NCBI RefSeq assembly: GCF_001556045.1 | Contig: NZ_LSIC01000177.1 | Coordinates: 1-64,000, forward strand | From: Bradyrhizobium sp. CCH5-F6 | GTDB taxonomy: Bacteria > Pseudomonadota > Alphaproteobacteria > Rhizobiales > Xanthobacteraceae | Length of the DNA: 64,000 nucleotides | Direction: 5' to 3' | Part shown: positions 8,817 to 17,317 of the stretch, one piece after another | How the letters are laid out: every line of letters begins with the position of its first letter | Position numbering within the stretch: position 1 is the stretch's first letter | The notes under the pieces: generated by a model | Told to the model about the DNA's origin: nothing | The model's input: the letters and a program-made list of their open reading frames with translations, nothing else | The model's database searches: none | Translations under genes and position numbers: made by a program

Positions 8817-10031
8817 GTGAATCCAATCAGATTTGGACTGCCGGTCGCGGCCGCCTTGGTGGCGGCATTGCTGCCGGGTGCCGCAATGGCGCAGGTCTCC
8901 GACGACGTCGTCAAGATCGGCGTGCTCACCGACATGAACGGCCCCGCCTCCGCGCCGACCGGCCAGGGCTCGGTGACCGCGGCGCAGATGGCGATCGACG
9001 ATTTCGGCGGCACCGTGCTCGGCAAGCCGATCAGCATCGTGATCGGCGACCACCAGCTCAAGGCCGATATCGGCGCCTCGCTCGCGCGGCGCTGGTACGA
9101 CATCGAGCAGGTCGACCTGATCGTCGACGTGCCGGTCTCCGCGGTCGGGCTCGCGGTGCAGAACATCGCCAACGAGAAGAAGCGGCTGTTCATCACCCAC
9201 TCCACCGGCACCGCGGATTTCCACGGCAAGTTCTGCTCGCCCTACGCGATCCAATGGGTGTTCGACACCCGCGCGCTCGCGGTCGGAACCGCGGACGCTG
9301 TGGTCAAGCGCGGCGGCGACAGCTGGTTCTTCATCACCGACGACTACGCCTTCGGTCATTCGCTGGAGCGCGACGCCTCCGCCGTCGTCACCGCCAATGG
9401 CGGCAAGGTGCTGGGCTCGGTGCGGCCGCCGCTGGCAACGCCCGACCTCTCCTCCTTCGTGCTGCAGGCCCAGGCCTCCAAGGCCAAGATCATCGGCATT
9501 GCCGCCGGTCCCCCCAACAACATGAACGAGATCAAGACCGGCGCCGAGTTCGGCGTGTTCAAGGGCGGCCAGCAGATGGCAGCGCTCCTGGCGCTGATCA
9601 CCGACATCCACGGGCTCGGCCTGCAGGCCGCGCAAGGCCTGCTCCTGACCACGTCGTTCTACTGGGACATGGACGACAAGACCCGCGAATGGTCCAAGCG
9701 CTATTTCGCCAAGATGAACAAGATGCCGTCGATGTGGCAAGCCGGCGTCTATTCCAGTGTGATGCACTATCTCAACGCCATCAAGGAGACCGGCACCGAC
9801 GATCCGCTCAAGGTGGCCGCGAAGATGCGCGAGAAGCCGATCGAGGATTTCTTCGCCCGCAACGGCAAACTGCGCGAGGACAATCTGATGGTGCACGACC
9901 TCTGGCTCGTGCAGGTGAAGACGCCGGAGGAGAGCAAATATCCGTGGGACTATTACAAGATCCTCACGACGATCTCGGGCGACAAGGCGTTCGGTCCGCC
10001 GGACCCGGCCTGTGCGCTGGTGAAGAAGTGA
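8817..10031 (+). CDS. ABC-type branched-chain-amino-acid-like substrate-binding protein (Peripla_BP_6)
   Basis: GTG start preceded by GGGGAGG. A signal peptide runs to AMA-QVSDD (about residue 24). The mature protein starts VKIGVLTDMNGPASAPTG, the usual opening of LivK-type binding proteins, and is full length at 404 residues. It should bind an amino acid or small organic acid in the periplasm. No permease or ATPase gene is beside it, so it is an orphan component. The downstream TAXI-type gene is convergent, with a palindromic repeat between the two. Confidence 0.9.
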   Translation: MNPIRFGLPVAAALVAALLPGAAMAQVSDDVVKIGVLTDMNGPASAPTGQGSVTAAQMAIDDFGGTVLGKPISIVIGDHQLKADIGASLARRWYDIEQVDLIVDVPVSAVGLAVQNIANEKKRLFITHSTGTADFHGKFCSPYAIQWVFDTRALAVGTADAVVKRGGDSWFFITDDYAFGHSLERDASAVVTANGGKVLGSVRPPLATPDLSSFVLQAQASKAKIIGIAAGPPNNMNEIKTGAEFGVFKGGQQMAALLALITDIHGLGLQAAQGLLLTTSFYWDMDDKTREWSKRYFAKMNKMPSMWQAGVYSSVMHYLNAIKETGTDDPLKVAAKMREKPIEDFFARNGKLREDNLMVHDLWLVQVKTPEESKYPWDYYKILTTISGDKAFGPPDPACALVKK

Positions 10032-10050
10032 CGGTGTAGCTGCGCTGACG

Positions 10051-10200
10051 ATCCACCCTCGCCCCTTGTGGGAGAGGGTGGCTGCGCGAAGCGCAGCCGG
10101 GTGAGGGGTTCTCTCCGCGAGTCGAACTCTCAATTTGTACGCGCGGAGAGAACCCCTCATCCGGCGCTTCGCGCCACTTTCTCCCACAGGGGGAGAAGGA
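10051..10200. repeat. Palindromic intergenic repeat between convergent binding-protein genes
   Basis: The region has nested inverted repeats. GGTGAGGGGTTCTCTCCGCG near 10101-10120 pairs with the complementary stretch starting near 10140. The outer part, CTCGCCCCTTGTGGGAGAG, is partly mirrored by CTTTCTCCCACAGGGGGAG. RNA would fold into a long cruciform-like hairpin. It lies between two convergent stops and could act as a bidirectional terminator. Similar intergenic palindromes are common in Bradyrhizobium. Confidence 0.75.
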
Positions 10201-10210
10201 AGTAAGCTCG

Positions 10211-11188
10211 CTATTTCACCACGCCGATCTCGCGGAAATACTTCATCACGCCCGGATGGATCAGCTCTGGCCTTGGCGCCGCCGCGACCGTGTTCGACGC
10301 GGTCGTCTCGCAGGCCTGGGTAAGCTTCCTGCAGAATGTCGCCTCGACGCCGTGCAGCGTCTTGGCAAGCCGATAGGCGACATCGTCGGGCAGATCCTCG
10401 CGCGTCAGCACGAAGCTCCACGACCCAAGCGAGGCGATCGGCGCGGTCTGGTTCGGATAGCTGCCAGCCGGCACGAGCAGCGGCTTGAGGAACGCATGCT
10501 TGGCGCGGATGCGCGTCATCTCTTCGACATCAGGCGCGATGAAGCGCGCGCCTGACGCGCTCGAGGCGACCGCGGCAAAGCCGGGCCAGCCGATGCCGGC
10601 GCCCCACAGCGCGGCAACGCGGCCATCCTCGACCATCGCCGGGCCGTCGCCGGCGCGGTCGAGATAGACCGCCCTGAAGTCCTCGTCCTGCTTCAGGCCG
10701 AGCCCGTCCAGCACGTAGCGCGACAGGATCGGCAGGCCCGAGCCCTTCGCGCCGAACGCGACGGGCTGACCGACGAGATCGCGGATCGTCCTGTAGGGAC
10801 TGTCCGCACGCACCACGAACATGCCGGGGTTGGAATAGATCGCGGTGAGGATCTTCAGCCGCACGGGTGCGCGGCCGATGCCGGCAAAGGCCTCATAGGC
10901 CGGCTCGCCCGCGACCAGTGCGAGATCGAGCTCGCCCTTCTCCAGCAGCGGGATGTTCTCGCTGCTGCCCTTGGTGTTGCGGGGTGCGATCGACATTTGC
11001 GGATCGGCCGCGTTCATCACCTCGGCAAAGGCGTTGCCATAGAGCGGGAAGCCGCCGCCCGGCGTCGCGGTGCCCAGGCTGATCGTGGGGCTGATCGTTG
11101 GGGTCGGAATGGCCGTGCCTCCGGTTTGCGCGGCGGCGGGGCTCGAGAGCAACGCCGCCCCGATGAGGATGGGAATCGCTAATTTCAT
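10211..11188 (-). CDS. TAXI-family TRAP transporter solute-binding protein
   Basis: A signal peptide ends at AAA-QTGG (about residue 20). The mature region contains ISLGTATPGGGFPLYGNAFA, the opening of the TAXI family, then NTKGSSENIPLLEKGELDLA and AFGAKGSGLPILSRYVL. At 325 residues it is full length. TAXI proteins deliver substrate to DctM-type TRAP permeases; none is encoded nearby. It diverges from the TctC-type gene at 11294. Confidence 0.88.
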   Translation of the reverse strand: MKLAIPILIGAALLSSPAAAQTGGTAIPTPTISPTISLGTATPGGGFPLYGNAFAEVMNAADPQMSIAPRNTKGSSENIPLLEKGELDLALVAGEPAYEAFAGIGRAPVRLKILTAIYSNPGMFVVRADSPYRTIRDLVGQPVAFGAKGSGLPILSRYVLDGLGLKQDEDFRAVYLDRAGDGPAMVEDGRVAALWGAGIGWPGFAAVASSASGARFIAPDVEEMTRIRAKHAFLKPLLVPAGSYPNQTAPIASLGSWSFVLTREDLPDDVAYRLAKTLHGVEATFCRKLTQACETTASNTVAAAPRPELIHPGVMKYFREIGVVK

Positions 11189-11293
11189 GATCGCTCCCGA
11201 TGACCTGCGTCAACACCGACTTGCGACGATGTAGGCAGCGCCCCGATTTTGTGAAAGCATGCAGCCAACGACAATAAATCAACGGGAGGCATC

Positions 11294-12268
11294 ATGTTGC
11301 GGACTTTGCGTAACGGTTTGTTCGGGCTCGCAGTTCTCTTTGGTCTTTTCAGCGCCACACCACCCGCCTCCGCCGCCTATCCCGACCGCCCCATACATTG
11401 GCTGATCGGCTTCTCCGCCGGAGGCCCGGTCGACATCGTTGCGCGGATCATGGCGCAGTGGCTGTCGGAGCGGCTCGGGCAGCAGGTCATCGTCGAGAAC
11501 CGCACCGGCTCCGGCGGCAACATCGCCGCCGCCGCCGCGATCTCCTCGCCGCCGGACGGCTACACGCTGCTGTTCGTCGCGCCCAACAACGCGATCTCGA
11601 CCTCGCTCTACAAGAAGCTGCCGTTCGACTTCCTGCGCGACACCGTGCCGGTCGCGAGCATCATGCAGCTCACCAACATGCTGGTCGTCTCCAACGCGTT
11701 TCCCCCCAAGACGGTTCAGGAGTTCATCGACTATTGCAAGGCCAATCCCGGCAAGATCTCCTTTGCCTCGTCCGGCAACGGCACCTCGGTGCACATGTCG
11801 GCCGAGCTGTTCAAGGTGATGACGAAGTGCGACATGGTGCACGTGCCCTATCGTGGCTCGGCCGTCGCCTTCCCCGACATCATCTCCAACAAGGTGCAGC
11901 TGATTTTCGACAACCTGCCTTCCGCCATGGAGCAGGTGAAAGGCGGCAATGTCCGCGCGCTCGGCGTGACCTCGCCGCAGCGCTGGCCGAGCGTGCCCGA
12001 CGTGCCCGCGATCGCCGAGACTGTGCCGGGCTTCGAGTCGGTCGGCTTCTACGGCATCTCCGCGCCGAAGGGCACGCCGCCCGAGGTGATCGAGACCCTC
12101 AACAAGGCCGTCGGCGAAGCGCTGAAGGATCCCAAGCTGGTGGCAAAGCTCGCCGAGACCGGCGGCATCCCCAAGCCGATGACCCCGGCCGAGTTCGGCA
12201 AGCTGGTCGCGAGCGAGACCGAGAAGTGGCGCAAGGTGGTCGAGTTCGCCGGGGTCTCGGTGGACTAG
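11294..12268 (+). CDS. Tripartite tricarboxylate transporter (TctC/Bug family) substrate-binding protein
   Basis: A signal peptide covers about residues 1-30 (ending PPASAA). The family signature YPDRPIHWLIGFSAGGPVDI follows immediately, then VENRTGSGGNIAAAAAISSP and SSGNGTSVHMSAELFK. At 324 residues it is normal. Bug proteins bind carboxylates or other small organics in the periplasm and are usually far more numerous than their TctAB permeases; none is adjacent. CGGGAGG precedes the ATG. A strong hairpin follows 42 bp after the stop. Confidence 0.92.
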   Translation: MLRTLRNGLFGLAVLFGLFSATPPASAAYPDRPIHWLIGFSAGGPVDIVARIMAQWLSERLGQQVIVENRTGSGGNIAAAAAISSPPDGYTLLFVAPNNAISTSLYKKLPFDFLRDTVPVASIMQLTNMLVVSNAFPPKTVQEFIDYCKANPGKISFASSGNGTSVHMSAELFKVMTKCDMVHVPYRGSAVAFPDIISNKVQLIFDNLPSAMEQVKGGNVRALGVTSPQRWPSVPDVPAIAETVPGFESVGFYGISAPKGTPPEVIETLNKAVGEALKDPKLVAKLAETGGIPKPMTPAEFGKLVASETEKWRKVVEFAGVSVD

Positions 12269-12309
12269 GCAGCGGCCCCTCGGCGGCGGCTGGCGCTCGC
12301 CGGCACGAC

Positions 12310-12339
12310 GTTTGAGGGGGCCGAGAGGCCCTCTCAAAC
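12310..12339. terminator. Strong hairpin after the TctC-type gene, possible terminator
   Basis: GTTTGAGGGGGCC (12310-12322) pairs with GGCCCTCTCAAAC (12327-12339) over 13 bp with one G-U pair and a 4-nt loop. No T-run follows, so it may end transcription with Rho or only stabilise the mRNA end. Confidence 0.5.
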
Positions 12340-12683
12340 CAATATGCGCGAAAACAACCCCATGCACAGTAGAAGACTCGTGCAATCACAGGGGCTTACG
12401 GAGTCACCAAAGCGGCACCGGCCGGATGACCGCCGGGCCGTTTTGACTTGTCGGGCAAAACAGTGGCAGAATGCGATTATTCCGAATTCAGTGATCGTCC
12501 GCGCGCAGCGTGTTTCGCGCAGCCGCGGCGTTCCGCACGATCAGGCCGCTTTGTTCGGCGCGTTGACTGACGCAACCCGGGACCCCTTCGCCTTGAAAAC
12601 GCTTGAGGATTGCACCCCCGCCTCAGGCCCTGTAAACGAACCGCGCACCGTTGCCGGCCGCCCCTCGCGGCCGCCTCGCGGCG
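12340..12683. other. 344-bp stretch upstream of the tRNA, no gene seen
   Basis: No ORF here has a recognisable family. TTGACT at about 12446 could be a -35 element but I see no clear matching -10 hexamer. The last 30 bp before the tRNA are a GC-rich partial palindrome (GGCCGCCCCTCGCGGCCGCC). Confidence 0.4.
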
Positions 12684-12759
12684 GGGCCTGTAGCTCAATG
12701 GTTAGAGCCGGCCGCTCATAACGGTCTGGTTGCAGGTTCGAGTCCTGCCGGGCCCACCA
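12684..12759 (+). tRNA. tRNA with CAT anticodon (probably tRNA-Ile2, possibly elongator tRNA-Met)
   Basis: A full cloverleaf can be drawn. The acceptor stem pairs GGGCCTG with CGGGCCC; the D-arm is GCTC/GAGC; the anticodon stem GGCCG/CGGTC holds the loop CTCATAA; the T-arm is GCAGG-TTCGAGT-CCTGC; then discriminator A and encoded CCA. The anticodon CAT at 12717-12719 allows Met or, if C34 becomes lysidine, Ile (AUA). The anticodon stem lacks the three G-C pairs of an initiator. Its last 47 nt are repeated at 23054, so it appears to be an integration target. Confidence 0.93.
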
Positions 12760-12765
12760 AAAAAA
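12713..12765 (+). repeat. Direct repeat, left attachment-site copy within the tRNA 3' end
   Basis: Identical over 53 nt to 23054-23106. It begins at CGCTCATAACGG in the anticodon arm, includes the T-arm, acceptor strand and CCA, and ends in seven A residues. The left copy has an eighth A and then TCAGCAGG; the right copy continues TCCAGTAAC. Confidence 0.88.
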
Positions 12766-12934
12766 ATCAGCAGGTTATCACATCTCTTTTGCCATTCGTC
12801 AGTCCACCGCACCAGAAACGCCTCGCCTGTCGCCATCGACATACATTGGCAATCGGCAAGCTACAGCTTCACAGGCGGCCTGCCACGGCTTCTCCGCGTG
12901 ATCGTCGATTCGGCGGCCCTTTCGCGAGAAAGGG

Positions 12935-14254
12935 CTATGCAGTATGCGAATGTCCTCGCAGCAGCGTATCTACACTGGCCGCGATCTCCACCAAGCGCCG
13001 GTCGGCGTTTCTACGTCCGATCAGCATTAGGCCGACGGGAAGGCCGTCGAGCGGCAACGGCAGCGAAATCGACGGACAGTCGAGCAAGTTGGCGACGCGC
13101 GGATTGCGCAGCAGCAGGCCATTGAGCTCATGGAACGCCGCATCCTCTGCAACGGAGGAAATCAGCGGCGCGCGGATTGGCGTCGTCGGCAGGACGAACA
13201 CCTCGTTGTTGCCGAAGGACTGTTCGAAGGATCGGATCGCCGCCTGCCGCAGCCGCACCATACGCACATAGTCCGTGCCGAGAATGCGGGCCCCGGCTTC
13301 GACGCGTACGCGTGTACGGGAATCGACCTCATCCAGGTCCGAGAACCCCAGACTGCGCAGCGTCGCGCCGACCTCGATCGACGGGAAGGTGCCGATCTTG
13401 TCGATCTGGGCAAGATCGTCGAGAGCGGCCTCGATGGTCCCCTCCTTGATCTGCAAGCCGCCGGATCGAAGCCACTCCATGGCCTTCTCGAACGCAGCGA
13501 GCACCTCGGGTTCGCATCGATCGAACAGGCGCCCGCGGGCAACCACAAGGCGGAAGGTGCCGGGAGATGCCAGCCGCAGCCGCGACGGCGCGCCTTCACC
13601 TGAAAGCACCTGATCAGCCACAAAGCAATCGGCGACGTTCGTGGCGATCGGGCCGATCGTATCGAGGCTCGAGGATAGCGAGAATGCGCCGGTGGTCGGC
13701 ACGAATCCACTGGTCGGCTTGAAACCGACCGCGCCCGACAACGCAGCTGGAATTCGAAGAGAACCGCCGGCGTCAGTGCCGATGGCGAGATCTGCCATGC
13801 CTGCGATCACCGACACCACGGCGCCCGATGAAGAGCCCCCAGGAACGCGGGTGCGATCCCGCGGATTGGGCGGCATCCCGTCATGCGGATTCGTACCCAG
13901 CGCAGAGAAGGCGAACTCGGTCATCTGCGTCTTGCCGATAACGATGGCACCCGCAGCCCGCAACCGCTTCACGACCTCGGCATCTTCAATGGCCGGTGCC
14001 AAACGACGCAGAACAGCCGACCCGGAGCTCGTGACTGTGCCGGCGACGTCGAACAACGCCTTTACCGAAACGATGCGGCCATCGAGCGGACCGCGGGGCG
14101 TTCCGGCGGCGACGCGACGATCCGCCGCCTCGGCCTCCCACCGGGCGCTGTCTGCAAACACAGTCGTGAAGACGTTCTGAGCTTCCGGCGATTGGATGCG
14201 CGCAATTGCCCCCTCGAGCCGCGCGACGGCGGAAGGTTGCGATCGATCCTGCAT
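12935..14254 (-). CDS. Amidase (amidase-signature family)
   Basis: This family hydrolyses carboxamides with a Ser-cisSer-Lys triad. The residues are Lys65 in VSVKALFD, the cis-Ser in GGSSSG (139-144), and nucleophile Ser165 in GTDAGGSLRIPA. At 439 residues the protein is full length, with no signal peptide. It is the last gene of the island operon, 34 bp after the DUF2848 gene. The substrate is unknown; with an importer and an aromatic-type monooxygenase in the operon, an imported aryl or heteroaryl amide is plausible (inference). Confidence 0.92.
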   Translation of the reverse strand: MQDRSQPSAVARLEGAIARIQSPEAQNVFTTVFADSARWEAEAADRRVAAGTPRGPLDGRIVSVKALFDVAGTVTSSGSAVLRRLAPAIEDAEVVKRLRAAGAIVIGKTQMTEFAFSALGTNPHDGMPPNPRDRTRVPGGSSSGAVVSVIAGMADLAIGTDAGGSLRIPAALSGAVGFKPTSGFVPTTGAFSLSSSLDTIGPIATNVADCFVADQVLSGEGAPSRLRLASPGTFRLVVARGRLFDRCEPEVLAAFEKAMEWLRSGGLQIKEGTIEAALDDLAQIDKIGTFPSIEVGATLRSLGFSDLDEVDSRTRVRVEAGARILGTDYVRMVRLRQAAIRSFEQSFGNNEVFVLPTTPIRAPLISSVAEDAAFHELNGLLLRNPRVANLLDCPSISLPLPLDGLPVGLMLIGRRNADRRLVEIAASVDTLLRGHSHTA

Positions 14255-14288
14255 TGCTGATATGGCCTGGCGCTTGAGACGAGGAACG

Positions 14289-14981
14289 TCAGGAGACGAC
14301 TGGCAGGACGTCGACGTCGTAGCTATGGGTCAAGGACCGGTTAAGGACCGGATCCCTCAGCTCCATCTCGAAGCGCATCCCCGGCCGAATGCCGCCGATC
14401 GCGCCCGGCGTTCCGCAGAACATCAACGTGCCGGCCGCCAGCATGTCGGTCCCGGTGTAGCGACGAATGAGATCTCGCGGTGTCTTGAGCGAGGACACCG
14501 AGCTCTCCTGGTAGAGAACCCGTTCCCCATCGACTGTCGCCCACGAACGAAGGACCAGCTCATCCCAATGTCCCTCGACATCTGCATATGCCCAGAGCTG
14601 AGGGCCGACCGGCTTGCCGCAGAGCTGTTTCGAAAGAGCAATGCCCGACGCTTCCGCCTTGCGGTCGGTATGATCGGAACCGATGCCGACCCAAAGCCCG
14701 TCGGCCATGGCGACAATCACTGGCTCGACCTCGCCGGAACTGTCCGGGCCAAGGACGGTCAGCCGGCTGTCCTGGGTCAAGGTTTGCGCAGCGACGCGAT
14801 AATAGAGCGGTGTCGTCGACGGGCGCGGAATGCCGAGCGCGGCGAGCTCCTCGATATGGTGCTCGATCGCCGCCGCGTCCCTGCCCGCCCAGCCCGCGAT
14901 GACGAGGGACTCGATCTCCACAGCAATGCGGTCGGTCCGGTCATTCGCGAGGCGTTCAAATTGCAGCAACATGGAATTCAC
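14289..14981 (-). CDS. DUF2848 family protein (fumarylacetoacetase-like fold)
   Basis: The sequence has the DUF2848 hallmarks LVIAGWAGRD, HHIEELAALGIPRPSTTPLY and SSGEVEPVIV, with the C-terminal FCGTPGAIGGIRPGMRFEM. This family is distantly related to fumarylacetoacetate hydrolases, metal-dependent enzymes that cleave or hydrate small acids; the actual reaction is not known. Its 5' end overlaps the LivF-type gene by 26 nt and the amidase follows 34 bp downstream. The start could be the ATG at 14981 or the one at 14972. Confidence 0.82.
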   Translation of the reverse strand: MNSMLLQFERLANDRTDRIAVEIESLVIAGWAGRDAAAIEHHIEELAALGIPRPSTTPLYYRVAAQTLTQDSRLTVLGPDSSGEVEPVIVAMADGLWVGIGSDHTDRKAEASGIALSKQLCGKPVGPQLWAYADVEGHWDELVLRSWATVDGERVLYQESSVSSLKTPRDLIRRYTGTDMLAAGTLMFCGTPGAIGGIRPGMRFEMELRDPVLNRSLTHSYDVDVLPVVS

Positions 14982-15648
14982 TATCCTTGGTCGATGTGGT
15001 CAGGATTTCGCCGCGCTCGATCTGCAGCGTCCTGTCGGCGATCCGGTCGAGTAGCGCGGGCGACGATTCGGTGATCAGCATGGCCAGCTCGGGCCGATGC
15101 TTGCGCAATTCGCCGAGTGTCCGCGCATAGTCGAGCGCAAGGGCCGGCGCCAGACCCTGGAAGGGCTCGTCGAGCAGCAGCACTTTGCGTGCCACCGTCA
15201 GCGCACGGCCCAGCGCGACCATCTTCCCCTGCCCTCCGGAAACGCCGCCTGCGAGCCGGGACCGCATCACGTGCAATTCGGGCAGTAACTGGTAGATCTC
15301 ATCGAGCGTGCGTGCGATCTCGGCACGGTCGAGCTTCAGCGCCAGCGCCGGGAGGCGGATGTTCTCCTCCACGCTCAGCTCCGGAATCAGGCGCCGGTCC
15401 TCCGGCGCATATCCAATCCCGGCGCGGGCGCGGGTGTGGGCAGGCCTGCTGCCGAGATCGTCGGCATCGAGGCGGACCAACCCCTCGTCAAGCGCGATGA
15501 GGCCCATGATTGCGCGCAGCGTCGTGGTCTTGCCGGCGCCATTGCGCCCGATCAACACCGTGGTCTTGCGCGCGATGATCTCGCAACTGACGCCGCGCAG
15601 CACACGAACGCCCTCGATCGAGACGCTGACCTTGTCGAGCCTGAGCAT
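14956..15648 (-). CDS. ABC transporter ATP-binding protein, LivF type
   Basis: Walker A is IGRNGAGKTTT (near residues 32-42), the signature is VSGGQGKMVALGRAL, and Walker B is VLLLDEPFQGL. At 230 residues it is the size of LivF. It shares one base with the end of the LivG-type gene and overlaps DUF2848 by 26 nt, so the whole set is translationally coupled. It powers import through the LivHM-type permeases encoded upstream in the same operon. Confidence 0.93.
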   Translation of the reverse strand: MLRLDKVSVSIEGVRVLRGVSCEIIARKTTVLIGRNGAGKTTTLRAIMGLIALDEGLVRLDADDLGSRPAHTRARAGIGYAPEDRRLIPELSVEENIRLPALALKLDRAEIARTLDEIYQLLPELHVMRSRLAGGVSGGQGKMVALGRALTVARKVLLLDEPFQGLAPALALDYARTLGELRKHRPELAMLITESSPALLDRIADRTLQIERGEILTTSTKDSEFHVAAI

Positions 15649-16394
15649 CAGGCGACCCCTACGACACGTTGGCGCACTTGCGCATTGCTGAACACTTCGT
15701 CGGGCCGGCCCTCAGCCATGATGTTGCCGGCGTTCCACACCAGGACGCGGCTGGCGTAACGCGCAACCACGTCCATGTCGTGCTCCACGAACAGTGCGGT
15801 GATGCGGCGCTGGCGCAGCGCACTCATGAGCGCCTCCATCAGCGGAAATCGTTCGAGAGCGCTCACCCCGCTGGTCGGCTCGTCGAGCAGCAGGAGCCGA
15901 GGCTTCAGGGCCAGCGCAACCGCTATGTCCAGCAGCTTGCGATGGCCTTCGGGAAGCGTGCTGCTGATCCGGTCGGCATCGTCGGCGAGCCCGACCAGGT
16001 CGAGCAGCGCCCTCGCCTCGTCACGCCGCCTCGCCGTTTCGAGCGGCTGCACCACGCTCCACAGACCATCGGTTGCAGCCAGGGCCAGCATCATGTTGTC
16101 GATCACGCGCTGTGCGGAGAAGAGCTGCGGGATCTGGAATGCGCGGGCGACGCCGCGGCGCGCGATCGCGCGTGGGGACAGATGGGTGATATCGTGACCG
16201 TCGAGCAAGACGTTGCCCGATCTCGGACGGATATAACCCGTGCAAATGTTGAGTAGCGTCGTCTTGCCCGACCCGTTCGGACCGATGATCGCGAGGAACT
16301 CGCCGTCATGGATCGCGATGCTGACGTCGTCGGCGGCCTTGACGCCGTTGAATGCAACTTGAAGGCCCCTGGCTTCCAGGATGGGAGGCGTCAT
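15648..16394 (-). CDS. ABC transporter ATP-binding protein, LivG type
   Basis: Walker A is IGPNGSGKTTLLNICTG, the signature region is LPEGHRKLLDIAVAL, Walker B is LLLLDEPTSGVS, and the switch is FVEHDMDVV. I start it at ATG 16394 (MTPPILEARGLQVAF), which overlaps the LivM-type stop as ATGA; the longer frame to 16958 only reads through livM out of frame. At 248 residues it is normal for LivG. It pairs with the LivF-type ATPase that follows. Confidence 0.93.
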   Translation of the reverse strand: MTPPILEARGLQVAFNGVKAADDVSIAIHDGEFLAIIGPNGSGKTTLLNICTGYIRPRSGNVLLDGHDITHLSPRAIARRGVARAFQIPQLFSAQRVIDNMMLALAATDGLWSVVQPLETARRRDEARALLDLVGLADDADRISSTLPEGHRKLLDIAVALALKPRLLLLDEPTSGVSALERFPLMEALMSALRQRRITALFVEHDMDVVARYASRVLVWNAGNIMAEGRPDEVFSNAQVRQRVVGVA

Positions 16395-17317
16395 AGGCTC
16401 GTCGCCTCCTTGCGCGCGAACAATCCATAGATCCCTTGCGGCATGAACATGATCACGATGATCAGCGTCATGCCCACGATCAAATTCCAGGAATCGGTGA
16501 CGGTGACCGCGGCGCTGTGCAGCAATTCCAGGAACAAGGCCCCGATGAACGCGCCCGGCACGCCGCCGATGCCGCCGAGCACGGCGATCAGCACGAGGTG
16601 GCCGGATGCGGTCCAGAACGCGAAATCCGGGACCACGCGGCCGATTGCAAAGCTGGCGATCGCGCCGCCGAGGCCGGCGAGCGCCGCCGAGACGACATAG
16701 GCGATCAGCAGAACCGCCCAGACCGGGATGCCCAGATATTCGAGCCGGATCTCGTTGGTATGGACCGCCGAGAGCGCGTGACCGAGCGGGCTGTTCAGGT
16801 AGCGCTGCACGGCCAGACCGACGAGCACCATCAGCACCAGGCTGAGGTAGAACAGCACGCTCTTGAAGGCCGGCTCGCCAAGGACGACGCCAAACACAGC
16901 CGGAACCGGCACAGGCATGCCGTCGGTCCCGCCGGTGACGCCGTACAGCTTGGCACACAGCGCGTAAAACACCATAGAGACAGCGAGGTTCAGCATCGCG
17001 AAGAAGATTGCGCGATAGCGGACGAGAAACGATCCGACCGCAGCGCCCACGAGCGCCCCGCCCAGCACTGAGAGGATCAGCAGCAGCCCAAGGTCGTCGA
17101 CGCCGGCACGTGCCAGAAACGCGACCGTATAAGCGCTCGCTGCAAAGAACATCGCATGGCCGATCGATATCAGTCCGGCGCGGAGCAGCACAGCGACGCC
17201 GAGCGCCGCAAACCCCTTGGCTATGGCAAGCGTTAGGACGAATTGAAGCCAGGGCGCGGCCAGAGGCAGCAGCGCGAGGACGAGGACCGCCGCGGCGGCA
17301 ATGATCGTTGGCATCAT
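16391..17317 (-). CDS. Branched-chain-type ABC transporter permease, LivM type
   Basis: A 308-residue polytopic membrane protein with about nine hydrophobic segments. The LivM-typical RAGLISIGHAMFFAASAYTV lies in the first quarter and GGIGGVPGAFIGALFLELL near the C-terminus. It overlaps the LivH-type gene by 4 nt and the LivG-type gene by 4 nt. It forms the inner-membrane channel with the LivH-type partner. Confidence 0.92.
   Translation of the reverse strand: MMPTIIAAAAVLVLALLPLAAPWLQFVLTLAIAKGFAALGVAVLLRAGLISIGHAMFFAASAYTVAFLARAGVDDLGLLLILSVLGGALVGAAVGSFLVRYRAIFFAMLNLAVSMVFYALCAKLYGVTGGTDGMPVPVPAVFGVVLGEPAFKSVLFYLSLVLMVLVGLAVQRYLNSPLGHALSAVHTNEIRLEYLGIPVWAVLLIAYVVSAALAGLGGAIASFAIGRVVPDFAFWTASGHLVLIAVLGGIGGVPGAFIGALFLELLHSAAVTVTDSWNLIVGMTLIIVIMFMPQGIYGLFARKEATSL

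Noticed and set aside
16395..16958. Extended N-terminus of the LivG-type ATPase
   Set aside because: The extension reads LivM sequence out of frame; the ATG at 16394 overlaps the LivM stop as ATGA and fits LivG length.
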